Origin: Bdellovibrionota bacterium
GTDB lineage: Bacteria > Bdellovibrionota > Bdellovibrionia > Bdellovibrionales > Bdellovibrionaceae
Reading direction: 5' to 3'
Assembly (NCBI GenBank): GCA_963170155.1
Contig: CAUJGP010000003.1
Coordinates: 48,719 to 112,718, forward strand
Length of the DNA stretch: 64,000 nucleotides
Shown here one piece after another: positions 26,317 through 35,249 of the stretch; position 1 is the first letter of the stretch; every line of letters begins with the position of its first letter. Both the position numbers and the translations under genes were made by a program. The notes beneath the pieces are model-generated. The model searched no databases and had not been told where the DNA came from. It saw only the letters and a list, made by a program, of their open reading frames with translations.

Positions 26317-28179
26317 GTGAAAGTACTACGAATATCCTATAAAGGAAAAGAAATTACCAGGCATCGGGCGACCTCTCCTCTTATTTTAATAGGACGCTCT
26401 CCCTTATGTGATGTTTTATTACGGACTCCAGGCGTTGGCTCTGTTCAATATGTTTTTGAATGGATTGGAGAAGGTGAATTTAGCGCTGAAACATCTCATA
26501 AAGATGAATGGGTTTTTACGGATGTGGGTCAGAATAAAAACATTAACTCTGAAAAAAGTATTAGTAAAATATCTTCGGGTAAGGGAATTATTTTTCATAT
26601 CCAACCATTAAAAATGCAGGATTTTGAATTTAGTTGGGTAGAAGATCGTCTTCATGAATCGGATTTATCAAAAAAAATCATTAGCCAGCAACTGCCTGAA
26701 CTCCAAGATCAAAATGCTCATATTAAAGGTAAGAATATTCCCTCTGTCCTTGAGGTGATCAATATTAACGGTGAGGTGAAATCTGTCGCCGATGTTCTTC
26801 ATTTTTCTTTTTATAATTTAAAAGAGTGGGAAAAACCTATTTTATCTCAGTTTTCGGTGACTCCCATTATCAACGAACATGGAAAGTCCGTGCAATTGAC
26901 GGTGCCGAGTGGAGCACAAGCCGAAATTATTCATCAAGATCGAAGCTCCGCGGCTGATGATCAAAAATCGTCGAAGGTTACTCTGCATTTCAATGATTTG
27001 CTTCATATCAACTGGGATATGCAGGAGTATTATTTTAGAATTGTCCCTAAAGTGGTTGGACCTGCAGCCCGACGCTCTTTGGTTTCCGATCCCTTTTACT
27101 TGATTTCGTCCATTTGTGTTTTGATTGGAGCGTTTCTTTTTTATATCCTTCACCAGAATTCAGCTCTAGATGAAGTAAAAGAAACCACTCCTCCACGGAT
27201 AGCGCAAATTGAGGTTGTTGATCCTATAAAGCCGCCACCGCCGCCCCCTCCTGACCCGCCGCCATCTGAGACAGTCACCTTAGAGCCACAGCCTATGCCA
27301 CTAGAACCCCCTAAGCCGGTGGTGAAAGAAAAGCCAAAGCCTGATGATTCAGGTATGATGAAAGACGCCAATCGTGAACCTGTTAAAAAAATGGCGCCTG
27401 TGGGTAAAAAAGAAATACAAGCACCAGACTCTAAAAAGTTAAAAGACGCTCCGCAAGTTGTAGATAAAAATAAAGGTGGTTTAGATAACCCTGCTGAACA
27501 GGCACCTGTCAATCGAACAGGTTTTTTAGCGGCACTTAAGAAGAATAAAAACGTAGGAATGGTCAAAGCTGATCAAGTTCTTGATAATGGCATCATTACG
27601 GAAACGGTTAAAGGTGATAAGGGAGATTTCGTTTTAGAGCAATCTCCGAGTGGAATCGTTAATAACCAAGTGTCTCGGGCCGGAGATGCTTTGTCCGCCG
27701 CATCTACGAAAGTGAATATGAAAGATCGGATTGGGAGCGGTTCCTTCAATGCAGGACGAGGTGATGTTTTAAAAGAAGGTTTTAAGGCCAATTATGGTAT
27801 TTCCGGAGAGGGAGGACTTTCTGGTGATAACTTTGGCGATATGATGGATGCTCAAGTTGAGGGAGGGTTAGATAAGGCTTCTGTTCAAAGTGCTATTCGA
27901 GGCTATCGATCCGAGATTCGTGCTTGTTATGAAAGAGCATTGATGTTGAAGTCCGGGGTGGGTGGACGAGTCACTTATAAATTCCAAATTAATGCGAATG
28001 GTTCTGTGGCATGGATTAATGTCTTTAAATCAGATGTCGACTCTAATTCTCTTGTTCAATGCGTTCAGAATGTCGTGAACGGAATTACCTTTCCAAAAGC
28101 AAAAAACAAACAAAACACAATTGTTATTTATCCATTCCAATTTGCTCGCAAAGGAACTACAGAAAATAAGAGAAAGTAG
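26317..28179 (+). CDS. FHA-like / TM / proline-rich / TonB-AgmX-type protein (GltG-like)
   Basis: 620 residues from GTG 26317; AAGGAAG (26301-26307) is 9 bases upstream, while TTG 26308 is too close to it. Residues 1-100 resemble a cytoplasmic FHA domain (LILIGRSPLCDVLLR), though the usual SxxH is replaced by a Ser-Val-Gln-Tyr stretch. One membrane helix follows at about 265-285. Next comes a periplasmic proline-rich arm (PPPPPPPDPPP, then EPPKPVVKEKPKP). Finally there is a C-terminal TonB/AgmX-type domain (about 525-615) with SAIRGYRSEIRACYERAL, a two-cysteine pattern and GITFPKAKN. FHA + TM + TonB-like is the architecture described for GltG of Myxococcus, which links the motor to outer-membrane parts. 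It is the last gene of the cluster. Confidence 0.82.
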   Translation: MKVLRISYKGKEITRHRATSPLILIGRSPLCDVLLRTPGVGSVQYVFEWIGEGEFSAETSHKDEWVFTDVGQNKNINSEKSISKISSGKGIIFHIQPLKMQDFEFSWVEDRLHESDLSKKIISQQLPELQDQNAHIKGKNIPSVLEVININGEVKSVADVLHFSFYNLKEWEKPILSQFSVTPIINEHGKSVQLTVPSGAQAEIIHQDRSSAADDQKSSKVTLHFNDLLHINWDMQEYYFRIVPKVVGPAARRSLVSDPFYLISSICVLIGAFLFYILHQNSALDEVKETTPPRIAQIEVVDPIKPPPPPPPDPPPSETVTLEPQPMPLEPPKPVVKEKPKPDDSGMMKDANREPVKKMAPVGKKEIQAPDSKKLKDAPQVVDKNKGGLDNPAEQAPVNRTGFLAALKKNKNVGMVKADQVLDNGIITETVKGDKGDFVLEQSPSGIVNNQVSRAGDALSAASTKVNMKDRIGSGSFNAGRGDVLKEGFKANYGISGEGGLSGDNFGDMMDAQVEGGLDKASVQSAIRGYRSEIRACYERALMLKSGVGGRVTYKFQINANGSVAWINVFKSDVDSNSLVQCVQNVVNGITFPKAKNKQNTIVIYPFQFARKGTTENKRK

Positions 28180-28207
28180 AAATTGATTGTGCTGTGATGC
28201 TAGCCCA

Positions 28208-28249
28208 CTGCTTCTTTCGCTCTTAAGACTTAAGAGGCGGCTGAAGCAG
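28208..28249. terminator. Perfect palindrome between convergent genes, probable bidirectional terminator
   Basis: CTCTTAAG (28220-28227), one A, and CTTAAGAG (28229-28236) form a perfect 17-base palindrome. An outer pair CTGCTTC (28208-28214) and GAAGCAG (28243-28249) extends it. It covers the stop of the PilZ gene and lies 28 bases after the FHA-TonB stop. There is no long T-run on either side, so the terminator role is likely but not certain. Confidence 0.5.
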
Positions 28250-29021
28250 CTTTCTGATGCTCCTGCAACCAATGAGAAAGTTCATCGACGACCTTTGGCT
28301 CTGCATCCTGAAAAGAGAAGTATTTTGCTACGCATCTTTCGGTGAGCGCAATTTTAAATTTTAGATTCTGGTTTGTTTTCGTAGAACCAATATAAACCAT
28401 GCATTCAATTCCAATTAAGTCAGATGGGATTTCATCTTCAAGAGAGATGCCTCCGAGTGAAATATCACGGGTGAAAGTTCTAAAAGTAATTGAAGAAGAA
28501 CGAATGATACATTTAAAACGAGCAATAACTCTTTGATGTTTGCGATGGTGAGGGAAGGGACCCAAAGCAGGTGTTGTCTTTGGCGATCCAGTCGTGTTGT
28601 TAGTTTTTGTCGCTGGCGGGGTTTTTTCAGGAGGGTGTTGTTCTGCCGCAGGGCGGGCCTGGTTCTGGATCTTCGTATTTTTTGTATGGTTATGACCTTC
28701 AGACGTGCGCTTATGAGTGGGAGGTGCCTGAGGAAGGGCTTTGGGAATAGACGTAGGGAGCGGTGGAACCACAGAAGCAGAAGGGGCTAATGGGGGTGGT
28801 AGACTGCGACTTTTGCTATTAAGCTTATCTATTTCTTTGCAGATCTCTGGTACTTCTAAGTAGTTTTTCCACTCATTCCAACCCGTTGTCCAGGCGAGTA
28901 AATCAGATTCATTCTCTCCACTTTGAATGAATTCAATTATTTTTTGCGCCATTGGTTCTAAAGATAAATTATTTTCTGTTTGATTCGTTCTTTTATTTCC
29001 TAAAAACCATTGTTGATTCAT
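28230..29021 (-). CDS. GYF-like plus PilZ domain protein (probable c-di-GMP receptor)
   Basis: 263 residues; AGGGGAT is well placed before the ATG. Residues 1-70 look like a GYF_2-type domain: an initial WFLG, then LSLEPMAQKIIEFIQSGENE, and LAWTTGWNEWK with the typical paired tryptophans, although the central Gly-Pro is not obvious. Residues 80-150 are a Pro/Thr/Lys-rich linker. From about 155 on is a PilZ domain with both c-di-GMP motifs: RKHQR (RxxxR) and DISLGG (DxSxxG). No membrane segment, so cytoplasmic. It is convergent with the gliding-type cluster and separated from it only by a palindrome. GYF domains occur in GltJ/AgmX of Myxococcus, so it may regulate the neighbouring machine; that is inference. 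Confidence 0.8.
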   Translation of the reverse strand: MNQQWFLGNKRTNQTENNLSLEPMAQKIIEFIQSGENESDLLAWTTGWNEWKNYLEVPEICKEIDKLNSKSRSLPPPLAPSASVVPPLPTSIPKALPQAPPTHKRTSEGHNHTKNTKIQNQARPAAEQHPPEKTPPATKTNNTTGSPKTTPALGPFPHHRKHQRVIARFKCIIRSSSITFRTFTRDISLGGISLEDEIPSDLIGIECMVYIGSTKTNQNLKFKIALTERCVAKYFSFQDAEPKVVDELSHWLQEHQKAASAAS

Positions 29022-29518
29022 ATAATCCCCTATGAAGCAAATCGCCTACTGTCGTTATTACTTAATGTTCAATACTTTTATCATCATCAGTGATCATCAA
29101 CGGACTGAGGTCTGTATAGAAATTCTATCGGTATCTTAGATTAATACTTTAGTAGGTCTAGGCTAGAAGTTTACATTTTTTTATTTTTTTGCAAGTGTCT
29201 ACATTATTAACAGTTTTTATTTGTTCAATTTTTTTACATTACTGAAAATGAGATTGGACATACAAATCAACAGCTTTCACATGAAATCAAATAGAATCAA
29301 TTATATTATATCTCAGCTAAAAGAGAGATGAAAAAGTTAATCCGAAGTTTTTGCCTCAACCCTTTGTTTCTAGATAATGACTGAATATTTTTTTAGGGAG
29401 ATTTAAAAATCTAAAATAGACCAGTATGTTGGGATGGCTATGCAACATAATCTTTGTCGCATAGGATCCCTTCATTTGTTTAGGGAACTGAGATTAAATG
29501 AGTATGTAAGCGCTAGGA
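29022..29518. other. AT-rich intergenic region between ogt and the PilZ gene
   Basis: About 500 bases without an ORF that I can support. It should contain the promoter of the PilZ gene (minus strand). GATTTAAAAATC near 29401-29412 is a short palindrome, and poly-T tracts occur at 29175-29245. No tRNA-like or riboswitch-like structure was recognised. Confidence 0.4.
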
Positions 29519-30100
29519 TTAACTTTTTCTGGGTGAAGGCGTAATACCTTCGATAGTCAGCAGCGTTTTTTTCATTTCAACGCCACCCGCAAAACCAGTA
29601 AGATCTCCGGACGCTCCGATCACACGATGGCAAGGGATGATAATTCCAATGGGGTTTTTTCCATTCGCACCCCCCACAGCTCTTGCTGCTTGAGGTTGTT
29701 TTAATCTTCGAGCTTGTTCTCCATAAGTAATGGTTTTCCCATAAGGAATTTTTAATAATTCTTTCCAAGCGCGTTTTTGGAAGTCTGTTCCTGTTGGGGC
29801 GAGAGGTAGGTCAAAGATTTTTCTTTGACCACTAAAATATTCTTCGAGTTGTTTTTTTGCGGCCAGGAGAATTGGGTTTTCGTGGGAGGTTTCTTTTGTA
29901 TTAGAGTAAAAGCGAGTTCTGTATTTTGTTGCGGAGTCACCCCAGTCTAAAGATAAGAGAGCGTTGTCATTGGCAACAAGGGTGAGCGGGCCAATGGGAG
30001 ATTCCACGATCAGAAATTGCTCTCCACTGAGGGATTCATTTTCTTCAGAAAATCCTTTATGTATTTTTTCTGCGATAACATGACTGTAAAAGTTCTCCAT
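29519..30100 (-). CDS. ogt: Methylated-DNA--protein-cysteine methyltransferase
   Basis: 193 residues. It repairs O6-alkylguanine by irreversible transfer to its own cysteine. The C-terminal DNA-binding domain contains GTDFQKRAWKELLKIPYGKT, the arginine-finger region ARAVGGANGKNP, and the active site IIPCHRVIGASG (Cys near 155), then LTGFAGG. Residues 1-90 are the variable N-terminal domain. GAGAGGA lies 9 bases before the ATG. It follows ileS on the same strand with a 95-base gap. Ogt and the C-terminal part of Ada are the same family; length and the absence of an AraC domain favour Ogt. Confidence 0.93.
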   Translation of the reverse strand: MENFYSHVIAEKIHKGFSEENESLSGEQFLIVESPIGPLTLVANDNALLSLDWGDSATKYRTRFYSNTKETSHENPILLAAKKQLEEYFSGQRKIFDLPLAPTGTDFQKRAWKELLKIPYGKTITYGEQARRLKQPQAARAVGGANGKNPIGIIIPCHRVIGASGDLTGFAGGVEMKKTLLTIEGITPSPRKS

Positions 30101-30195
30101 GGATTTGATTCCTCTCTTTCGTGTTTGAATGGTGTAAGTTCAGCGACAATAAACTGCTACCACAAAATATTTTTCAATTTTGAGATACTAAAAAA

Positions 30196-32964
30196 TCAAC
30201 TGAGAGCCTCCACACACTTAGGACAAACTCCTGGAAATTGCGAGTTGAGTCCTGTTTTTTCGTCATACACCCAGCATCGAAGACACTTCTCTCCATCGGC
30301 CTTGGCCGCTTGCACGGAGGGTTCTCCTTCTTTGAGTGTGACTTTAGAAACAATAAAAAATTCTCTCAAATCAGTTTCATATCGTTTGAGAATTTCAAGA
30401 GCGGGCCCTTGAGCGACTAAGATTAATTGAGCATCCAAGCTTGCGCCAATCAACTTCTGTGCTCTGAGGCTTTCTAGCTCAACAGTGGCTTTTGCTCTCC
30501 ATTGAAGAAGCTCTTCGAAGTCCTTATCTAAGGTGTTGTTGGCCCAATCAGGACGAAGTTGTGGAAAGCCTGAAAGAAAGACGCTTTCTTCTTTCGTGCC
30601 AGGTAAGAAGCCATAAGCTTCTTCAGAAAGAAAGCTCAAGACAGGAGCCATCATTTGCAATAGGGATTGAGCTGTGATGTAAATCACAGTTTGAGAGGAA
30701 CGTCTCTTTAAACCATCAGCTTTTCCTGTATAGAGACGGTCTTTTAAAATATCCAAGTAAGTGGCGGATAAAGTCACTGTGAAGAAGGAATTGAGTAAAT
30801 GATAAACTCGATAGAATTCATATTTATCATAGGCTTCTGTGATGTTTTTAATTAAAGCTGAAAGTTGGCTCAACGCCCATTGATCAAGAGGAGGCATATC
30901 AGAAGTTGGAGTGAGATGAAGTGAGGGGTTAAAGTCACTCAAGGCTCCTAAGAGATAGCGAACAGTATTGCGAATGCGACGATAGGTTTCAGTCACCCGC
31001 ACAAAAAGTTCGGGTCCGCAGGTGAGATCCTGACCATAATCTTCATAAACTGTCCAAAGGCGCACAATCTCCGCTCCACTTTTCGCTGCCGTTTCATTGG
31101 GGTCAACGGTATTGCCTTTACTTTTACTCATTTTTTTTCCACTGGCATCATTCACGAACCCATGAGTGATAAGGGCTTTAAAGGGGACGGCATCATTGGT
31201 TGCAAGAGAAGAAAGAAGAGAGGTGTTAAACCAACCTCGGTGCTGATCACTCCCTTCTAAGTAGCAGTCTGATGGCATTGTGAGCCCTTTTCTTTTCTTT
31301 TGAACAGCGGCATGGCAGACTCCACTATCAAACCAAACATCTAAAATATCTTTTCCTGGCTTGAATCCTTTGGAGCCAAATTCACCTTGGATACACCGAG
31401 CCGGAATGAATTGATTCGTGGGCGTGGAAAAAACAGCTTCGATGCCTCCCTTTTTTTCCATGATATCGGCGAGATTCATCATGACTTCAAAATCCAGAAG
31501 AGGTTCATTCGTCGCATTACAGTAAAAGATGGGAATAGGAACACCCCAAATACGTTGTCGACTCAAACACCAGTCTGGTCGGTTTTCCATCATCGCTTTG
31601 AGGCGAGCCTTCCCCCATGCGGGAAAAAAATGAACTTCATCAACAGCACTAAGGGCTTTTTGACGAATATTGTTCGATTTCAAATCTAAACCGATAAACC
31701 ATTGAGGTGTCGCTCTAAAAATGAGAGGCGTCTTGCTCCTCCAGCAGTGAGGATAGCTGTGCTCAATTTCTTTATAGCCAATGAGATGGCCGCTCTCTTT
31801 CAAGCGTTCAACAATGAGAGGATTGGCTTTGAAAATATTCATGCCTTGATATTCTGGAACTTCTTGAGTGTAGCAGCCACGGGCATCGACAGGACTCAAT
31901 ACAGGGAGTTGGTACTCTAGGCCGACTTTATAGTCATCCATTCCATGTCCCGGAGCAGTATGAACACATCCCGTTCCGGCGTCCAAGCTGACATGCTGAC
32001 CCAACACAAAAAGGGAATCTCTTTGCAGAAAGGGATGTCGTGCCTTGAGACGTTCCAAGTCTTTGCCTTGATAGTGGTAAGGGCTTTCCGTGAGTTCCAA
32101 ACCGGTTTCTTTTGCAAAACTCTCTTTAAGGCCCTTGGCGATCAATAAATATTCTTTATTTGATTTGAAAAGAGTGTAATCCAAGTCAGGATGCAGGCAA
32201 ATTCCCACGTTGGCAGGAAGGGTCCATGGAGTGGTTGTCCAAATCACAACAGAGGCTTGGTCCTCATCCCGCAGACCCAGTTTTTTTTTGGAGGCTTTGT
32301 CTTCAATGTTGAATTTGACATAAATAGAAGGGCTTTTATGAGAATGATACTCGACTTCGGCATCGGCTAAAGCCGTTTGGAGGGTCCAATTCCAGTACAC
32401 GGGCTTTTCTCCACGATAGATCACACCATTTTGAAAGGCTCTAGCGAACTCGCGTACCTCTTCGGCTTCATAATCCGAATCCATGGTTAAATATCGATGA
32501 TCCCAATCCGCTAAAATCCCAAGGCGACGGAATTGTTCTTGCTGGTGATTGACCCATTTGAGGGCTTCAGCACGACACAATTCGCGAATTTCTTGATCTG
32601 ATTTGGTTTTTGCTTTTTCCCCTAATTCTTTCGTGACTTTGTGTTCGATCGGTAAGCCATGGCAATCCCATCCTGGAATAAAAGGAGCATAAAATCCTTT
32701 CATATTTTTGTATTTGATAATCACATCTTTGAGAGTTTTATTGAGAGCGTGTCCAATGTGAATGCTTCCATTGGCGTAGGGGGGGCCATCAGGTAAAGAA
32801 TACGAAGGTTGACCTGCATTTTTTTGCAGAAGCTTTTGGTAGATTTGTTTTTCTTCCCAGTCTTTGATGATCAAGGGTTCTTTTTGTGGAAGGTTGCCTT
32901 TCATAGGAAAATCAGTTTGAGGTAACCGTACAGTACTTTTATAATCAGGAGTTGCTTCAGACAT
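30196..32964 (-). CDS. ileS: Isoleucyl-tRNA synthetase
   Basis: 922 residues from ATG 32964, which has TGAGG 6 bases upstream; the ATG at 32976 is inside that leader. Class Ia synthetase that charges tRNA-Ile and edits valine. HIGH-type motif GSIHIGHALNK near residue 60, the CP1 editing region (WTTTPWTLPANVG, then GTGCVHTAPGHGMDDY), DVWFDSGVCHA, the KMSKS loop GKKMSKSKGN near 612, an anticodon-binding helical domain, and a C-terminal zinc finger (CLRCW...CPKC, about 895-915). Length and the terminal zinc motif match bacterial type 1 IleS. No T-box leader is visible upstream. Confidence 0.97.
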   Translation of the reverse strand: MSEATPDYKSTVRLPQTDFPMKGNLPQKEPLIIKDWEEKQIYQKLLQKNAGQPSYSLPDGPPYANGSIHIGHALNKTLKDVIIKYKNMKGFYAPFIPGWDCHGLPIEHKVTKELGEKAKTKSDQEIRELCRAEALKWVNHQQEQFRRLGILADWDHRYLTMDSDYEAEEVREFARAFQNGVIYRGEKPVYWNWTLQTALADAEVEYHSHKSPSIYVKFNIEDKASKKKLGLRDEDQASVVIWTTTPWTLPANVGICLHPDLDYTLFKSNKEYLLIAKGLKESFAKETGLELTESPYHYQGKDLERLKARHPFLQRDSLFVLGQHVSLDAGTGCVHTAPGHGMDDYKVGLEYQLPVLSPVDARGCYTQEVPEYQGMNIFKANPLIVERLKESGHLIGYKEIEHSYPHCWRSKTPLIFRATPQWFIGLDLKSNNIRQKALSAVDEVHFFPAWGKARLKAMMENRPDWCLSRQRIWGVPIPIFYCNATNEPLLDFEVMMNLADIMEKKGGIEAVFSTPTNQFIPARCIQGEFGSKGFKPGKDILDVWFDSGVCHAAVQKKRKGLTMPSDCYLEGSDQHRGWFNTSLLSSLATNDAVPFKALITHGFVNDASGKKMSKSKGNTVDPNETAAKSGAEIVRLWTVYEDYGQDLTCGPELFVRVTETYRRIRNTVRYLLGALSDFNPSLHLTPTSDMPPLDQWALSQLSALIKNITEAYDKYEFYRVYHLLNSFFTVTLSATYLDILKDRLYTGKADGLKRRSSQTVIYITAQSLLQMMAPVLSFLSEEAYGFLPGTKEESVFLSGFPQLRPDWANNTLDKDFEELLQWRAKATVELESLRAQKLIGASLDAQLILVAQGPALEILKRYETDLREFFIVSKVTLKEGEPSVQAAKADGEKCLRCWVYDEKTGLNSQFPGVCPKCVEALS

Positions 32965-33043
32965 TTTAAACCTCATTTCTTCTCATTCATTTCTTTATTT
33001 AGACTATATCGTTTTCAGGCGCTCTCTGTCATTCTCTCTAGCA

Positions 33044-33721
33044 TTAAAATTGAGGTCTGATTTTCTGATAACCTAACGAAATTAAAAGGCGCAGAGCTTC
33101 TGTTTCAGAGCTTAAGTTAAGATGATTTTTAACTTCTTGGAGCATGCCCCAGCTACGAGCATCTAAGAGAGTGCGGAGATCTTGCATTTCTTGTGTTTGA
33201 TTTGCAATCAGTGCATTAAAAAGAGGATAAGTGGACTCAGTAATCATGGGGGGCAAAGAGCTATTGGTGTTTCGAGGGCCTCCAATTCCAGAATTATTGA
33301 GTGAGTTTGTTCCTTGAGGAGAGTGGGGAGAAGAAGAGTGAGAAGCTACTGAGGGACTGGAAGAATGAGCGCCATTATGAGGGTTTAAAGAGGATGCCAT
33401 ATTCACAGCTGCTGTAGGAGACGCCGTTGAATTCAAAGTTTTATTTGAGGATGTTGGAGATTTGGTAATAGCTCCAGGAGGATCGTCTGTTGAGTGATCA
33501 AGGTCGCCCATAAGATTAGCAAGATTTTTAAGTTCTGACTTAAATCCTTGCAGGTTGGTTCGGTTCAGATAGCTTTCGCCATGGATCTGAGATTTTGTAT
33601 AGAGCGAAACCAAAGCATCAGGCGATTTCGCCAACTCTTGAATATGAGTGGGCTGAGTTCGCAGCCAATTATAGGCTTGAATCAAAGTTTCTTTAGTGTA
33701 AGCCTGAGGCGGCAAATGCAT
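33044..33721 (-). CDS. Hypothetical protein with Ser/Asn/Pro-rich linker
   Basis: 225 residues from ATG 33721, with GAAGAAAG upstream. The frame could extend to TTG 33805, but that codon follows a stop directly and has no SD. The N-terminal ~95 residues are helical (ETLIQAYNWLRTQPTHIQEL), followed by an ~85-residue low-complexity Ser/Thr/Asn/Pro segment. A C-terminal helical part follows with MLQEVKNHLNLSSETEALRL and a final LISLGYQKIRPQF that is slightly reminiscent of ribbon-helix-helix ends. No signal peptide or membrane segment. It lies just upstream of ileS on the same strand. Function unknown. Confidence 0.6.
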   Translation of the reverse strand: MHLPPQAYTKETLIQAYNWLRTQPTHIQELAKSPDALVSLYTKSQIHGESYLNRTNLQGFKSELKNLANLMGDLDHSTDDPPGAITKSPTSSNKTLNSTASPTAAVNMASSLNPHNGAHSSSPSVASHSSSPHSPQGTNSLNNSGIGGPRNTNSSLPPMITESTYPLFNALIANQTQEMQDLRTLLDARSWGMLQEVKNHLNLSSETEALRLLISLGYQKIRPQF

Positions 33722-33984
33722 TGCAGATCTTTCTTCAGTTGGAGTTTGTTGGAATTTTTTAATCTCGATTGAAAGGGTTCTAGCCCCCGGTATTTGGATC
33801 TGCAACTAAAAAGGCACTGAAAAAGAAGCAATAAATCTTTGATGTTATGCATTGTTTTAAAAATAGGACTTCTCTTGAGAAACTTATTTTTTTGCCATTG
33901 AACATGGGCGTCGAAATGAGCTTGAAGCAAAGCAACGAATTCTATTTTTAATTTTGCGACGCTGATGAGCTAAATGGAGGTCTA

Positions 33985-35238
33985 ATGAAGACACATTACA
34001 AATTAATTTTAAGCTTGGTTTTAGGTTCATTAGCGGGACTTTTTTTACACCCATATAACCAAAATGAATTTATTCAAAATATAAATTCATATCTTTTGGA
34101 GCCCTTGGGGCAAATCTTTTTGCGCAGTATTTTTATGATTGTCGTTCCTATGATCATGAGTGGTCTTATTGTGGGTGTTTATCAATTGACTTCTCACCAT
34201 GGCTTGGCTCAAGTTGCGAAAAAAACCCTTTTATTTACTCTTTTAGCCAGTTCTATTTCTGTTTTAGTTGGATTAGTGATGGTGAACGGGTTTCGCCCCG
34301 GGGATGGAGTGACTCTTTCTCCTCTGGATGCAGAAGATTTAAATAAGGTCCAAGCGGTCCAAAAAAATGTAGCGGCTTCGAAACCAATGGCTCAAGCTCT
34401 TGTTGAGATTATCCCTAAAAACCCTTTTGAGGCGGCCACTAAGGCTTTTGACGGAGAAATTTTAGCACTCATGTTTTTTTCTCTGATTTTTGGAGTGGCT
34501 TTGTTTCGCCAAAAAGAAAAAAACCAAGAGGTTCTTTGGATCCCGTTATTTGAGGAGTGCTATCGAGCTTGCATGAAAATTGTGGAGTGGGTCATGGGAT
34601 TAGCGCCTTATGCCGTATTTGCTCTGGTTTTTCAATCTACCTTTAAATTTGGACACCCTATTCTGTTGTCTTTGGGATGGTACGTGTTGGTGGTTATCAT
34701 GGCCCTCCTGTTCCAACAGTTCGTCGTTTATTCTGCTCTGTTGAAATGGTTGGCGAAAAGATCTCCTCTTGCTTTTTTTAAAGCTTGTCGAGAAGTCTAT
34801 CTGTATGCATTTGCAACATCGTCTTCCAATGCGACTTTGCCTCGTTCTCTTGAGATCGCGGAACATAAATTGAAACTTTCACCGGAAATTTCAAGATTCG
34901 TTCTCACTATAGGGAGCACAGCCAATCAAAATGGCACGGCTTTATTTGAAGGAATCACTGTTTTGTTTTTAGCTCAGGTCTATGGAATAGATTTAGAACT
35001 TTCTCAGCAAATAAAAGTTATTTTAATGTCCATTTTGGCAGGGGTGGGGACGGCGGGGGTTCCTGGGGGATCGCTTCCTTTGATTATGATTTTAACCCAA
35101 CAGATGGGAATTCCCGTAGAAGGCATGGGGTTGATTATGGGTGTAGATCGATTTTTAGATATGTGTCGAACGACTTTAAATGTGAGTGGTGATTTGGTGA
35201 TCGCCGCTTTGGTAGACGATAAGGCTACTACGGGTTAA
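33985..35238 (+). CDS. Dicarboxylate/amino acid:cation symporter (DAACS family)
   Basis: 417 residues; GGAGG precedes the ATG. An inner-membrane carrier of the GltP/DctA/GltPh fold with eight helices and two re-entrant loops. HP1 region ATSSSNATLPRSLEIAE, TM7 TANQNGTALFEG, HP2 AGVGTAGVPGGSLPLI and TM8 DRFLDMCRTTLNVSGD are all present. The TM8 Asp, Arg, Asn and Asp that bind substrate and sodium in GltPh are conserved, and the Arg favours an acidic substrate such as glutamate, aspartate or C4-dicarboxylate. TM7 reads NQNGT where NMDGT is usual, so one sodium-binding Asp is Asn. It is followed after 11 bases by an unrelated-looking membrane pair. Confidence 0.93.
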   Translation: MKTHYKLILSLVLGSLAGLFLHPYNQNEFIQNINSYLLEPLGQIFLRSIFMIVVPMIMSGLIVGVYQLTSHHGLAQVAKKTLLFTLLASSISVLVGLVMVNGFRPGDGVTLSPLDAEDLNKVQAVQKNVAASKPMAQALVEIIPKNPFEAATKAFDGEILALMFFSLIFGVALFRQKEKNQEVLWIPLFEECYRACMKIVEWVMGLAPYAVFALVFQSTFKFGHPILLSLGWYVLVVIMALLFQQFVVYSALLKWLAKRSPLAFFKACREVYLYAFATSSSNATLPRSLEIAEHKLKLSPEISRFVLTIGSTANQNGTALFEGITVLFLAQVYGIDLELSQQIKVILMSILAGVGTAGVPGGSLPLIMILTQQMGIPVEGMGLIMGVDRFLDMCRTTLNVSGDLVIAALVDDKATTG

Positions 35239-35249
35239 GAAAGACAAAC

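Noticed and set aside
27150..27566. 138-codon minus-strand frame rich in Gly and Ser
   Set aside because: It is the reverse complement of the proline-rich arm of the FHA-TonB protein, which forces a Gly-rich antisense frame.
28533..28790. Plus-strand arginine-rich frame
   Set aside because: Antisense to the linker and start of the PilZ protein; composition is a by-product.
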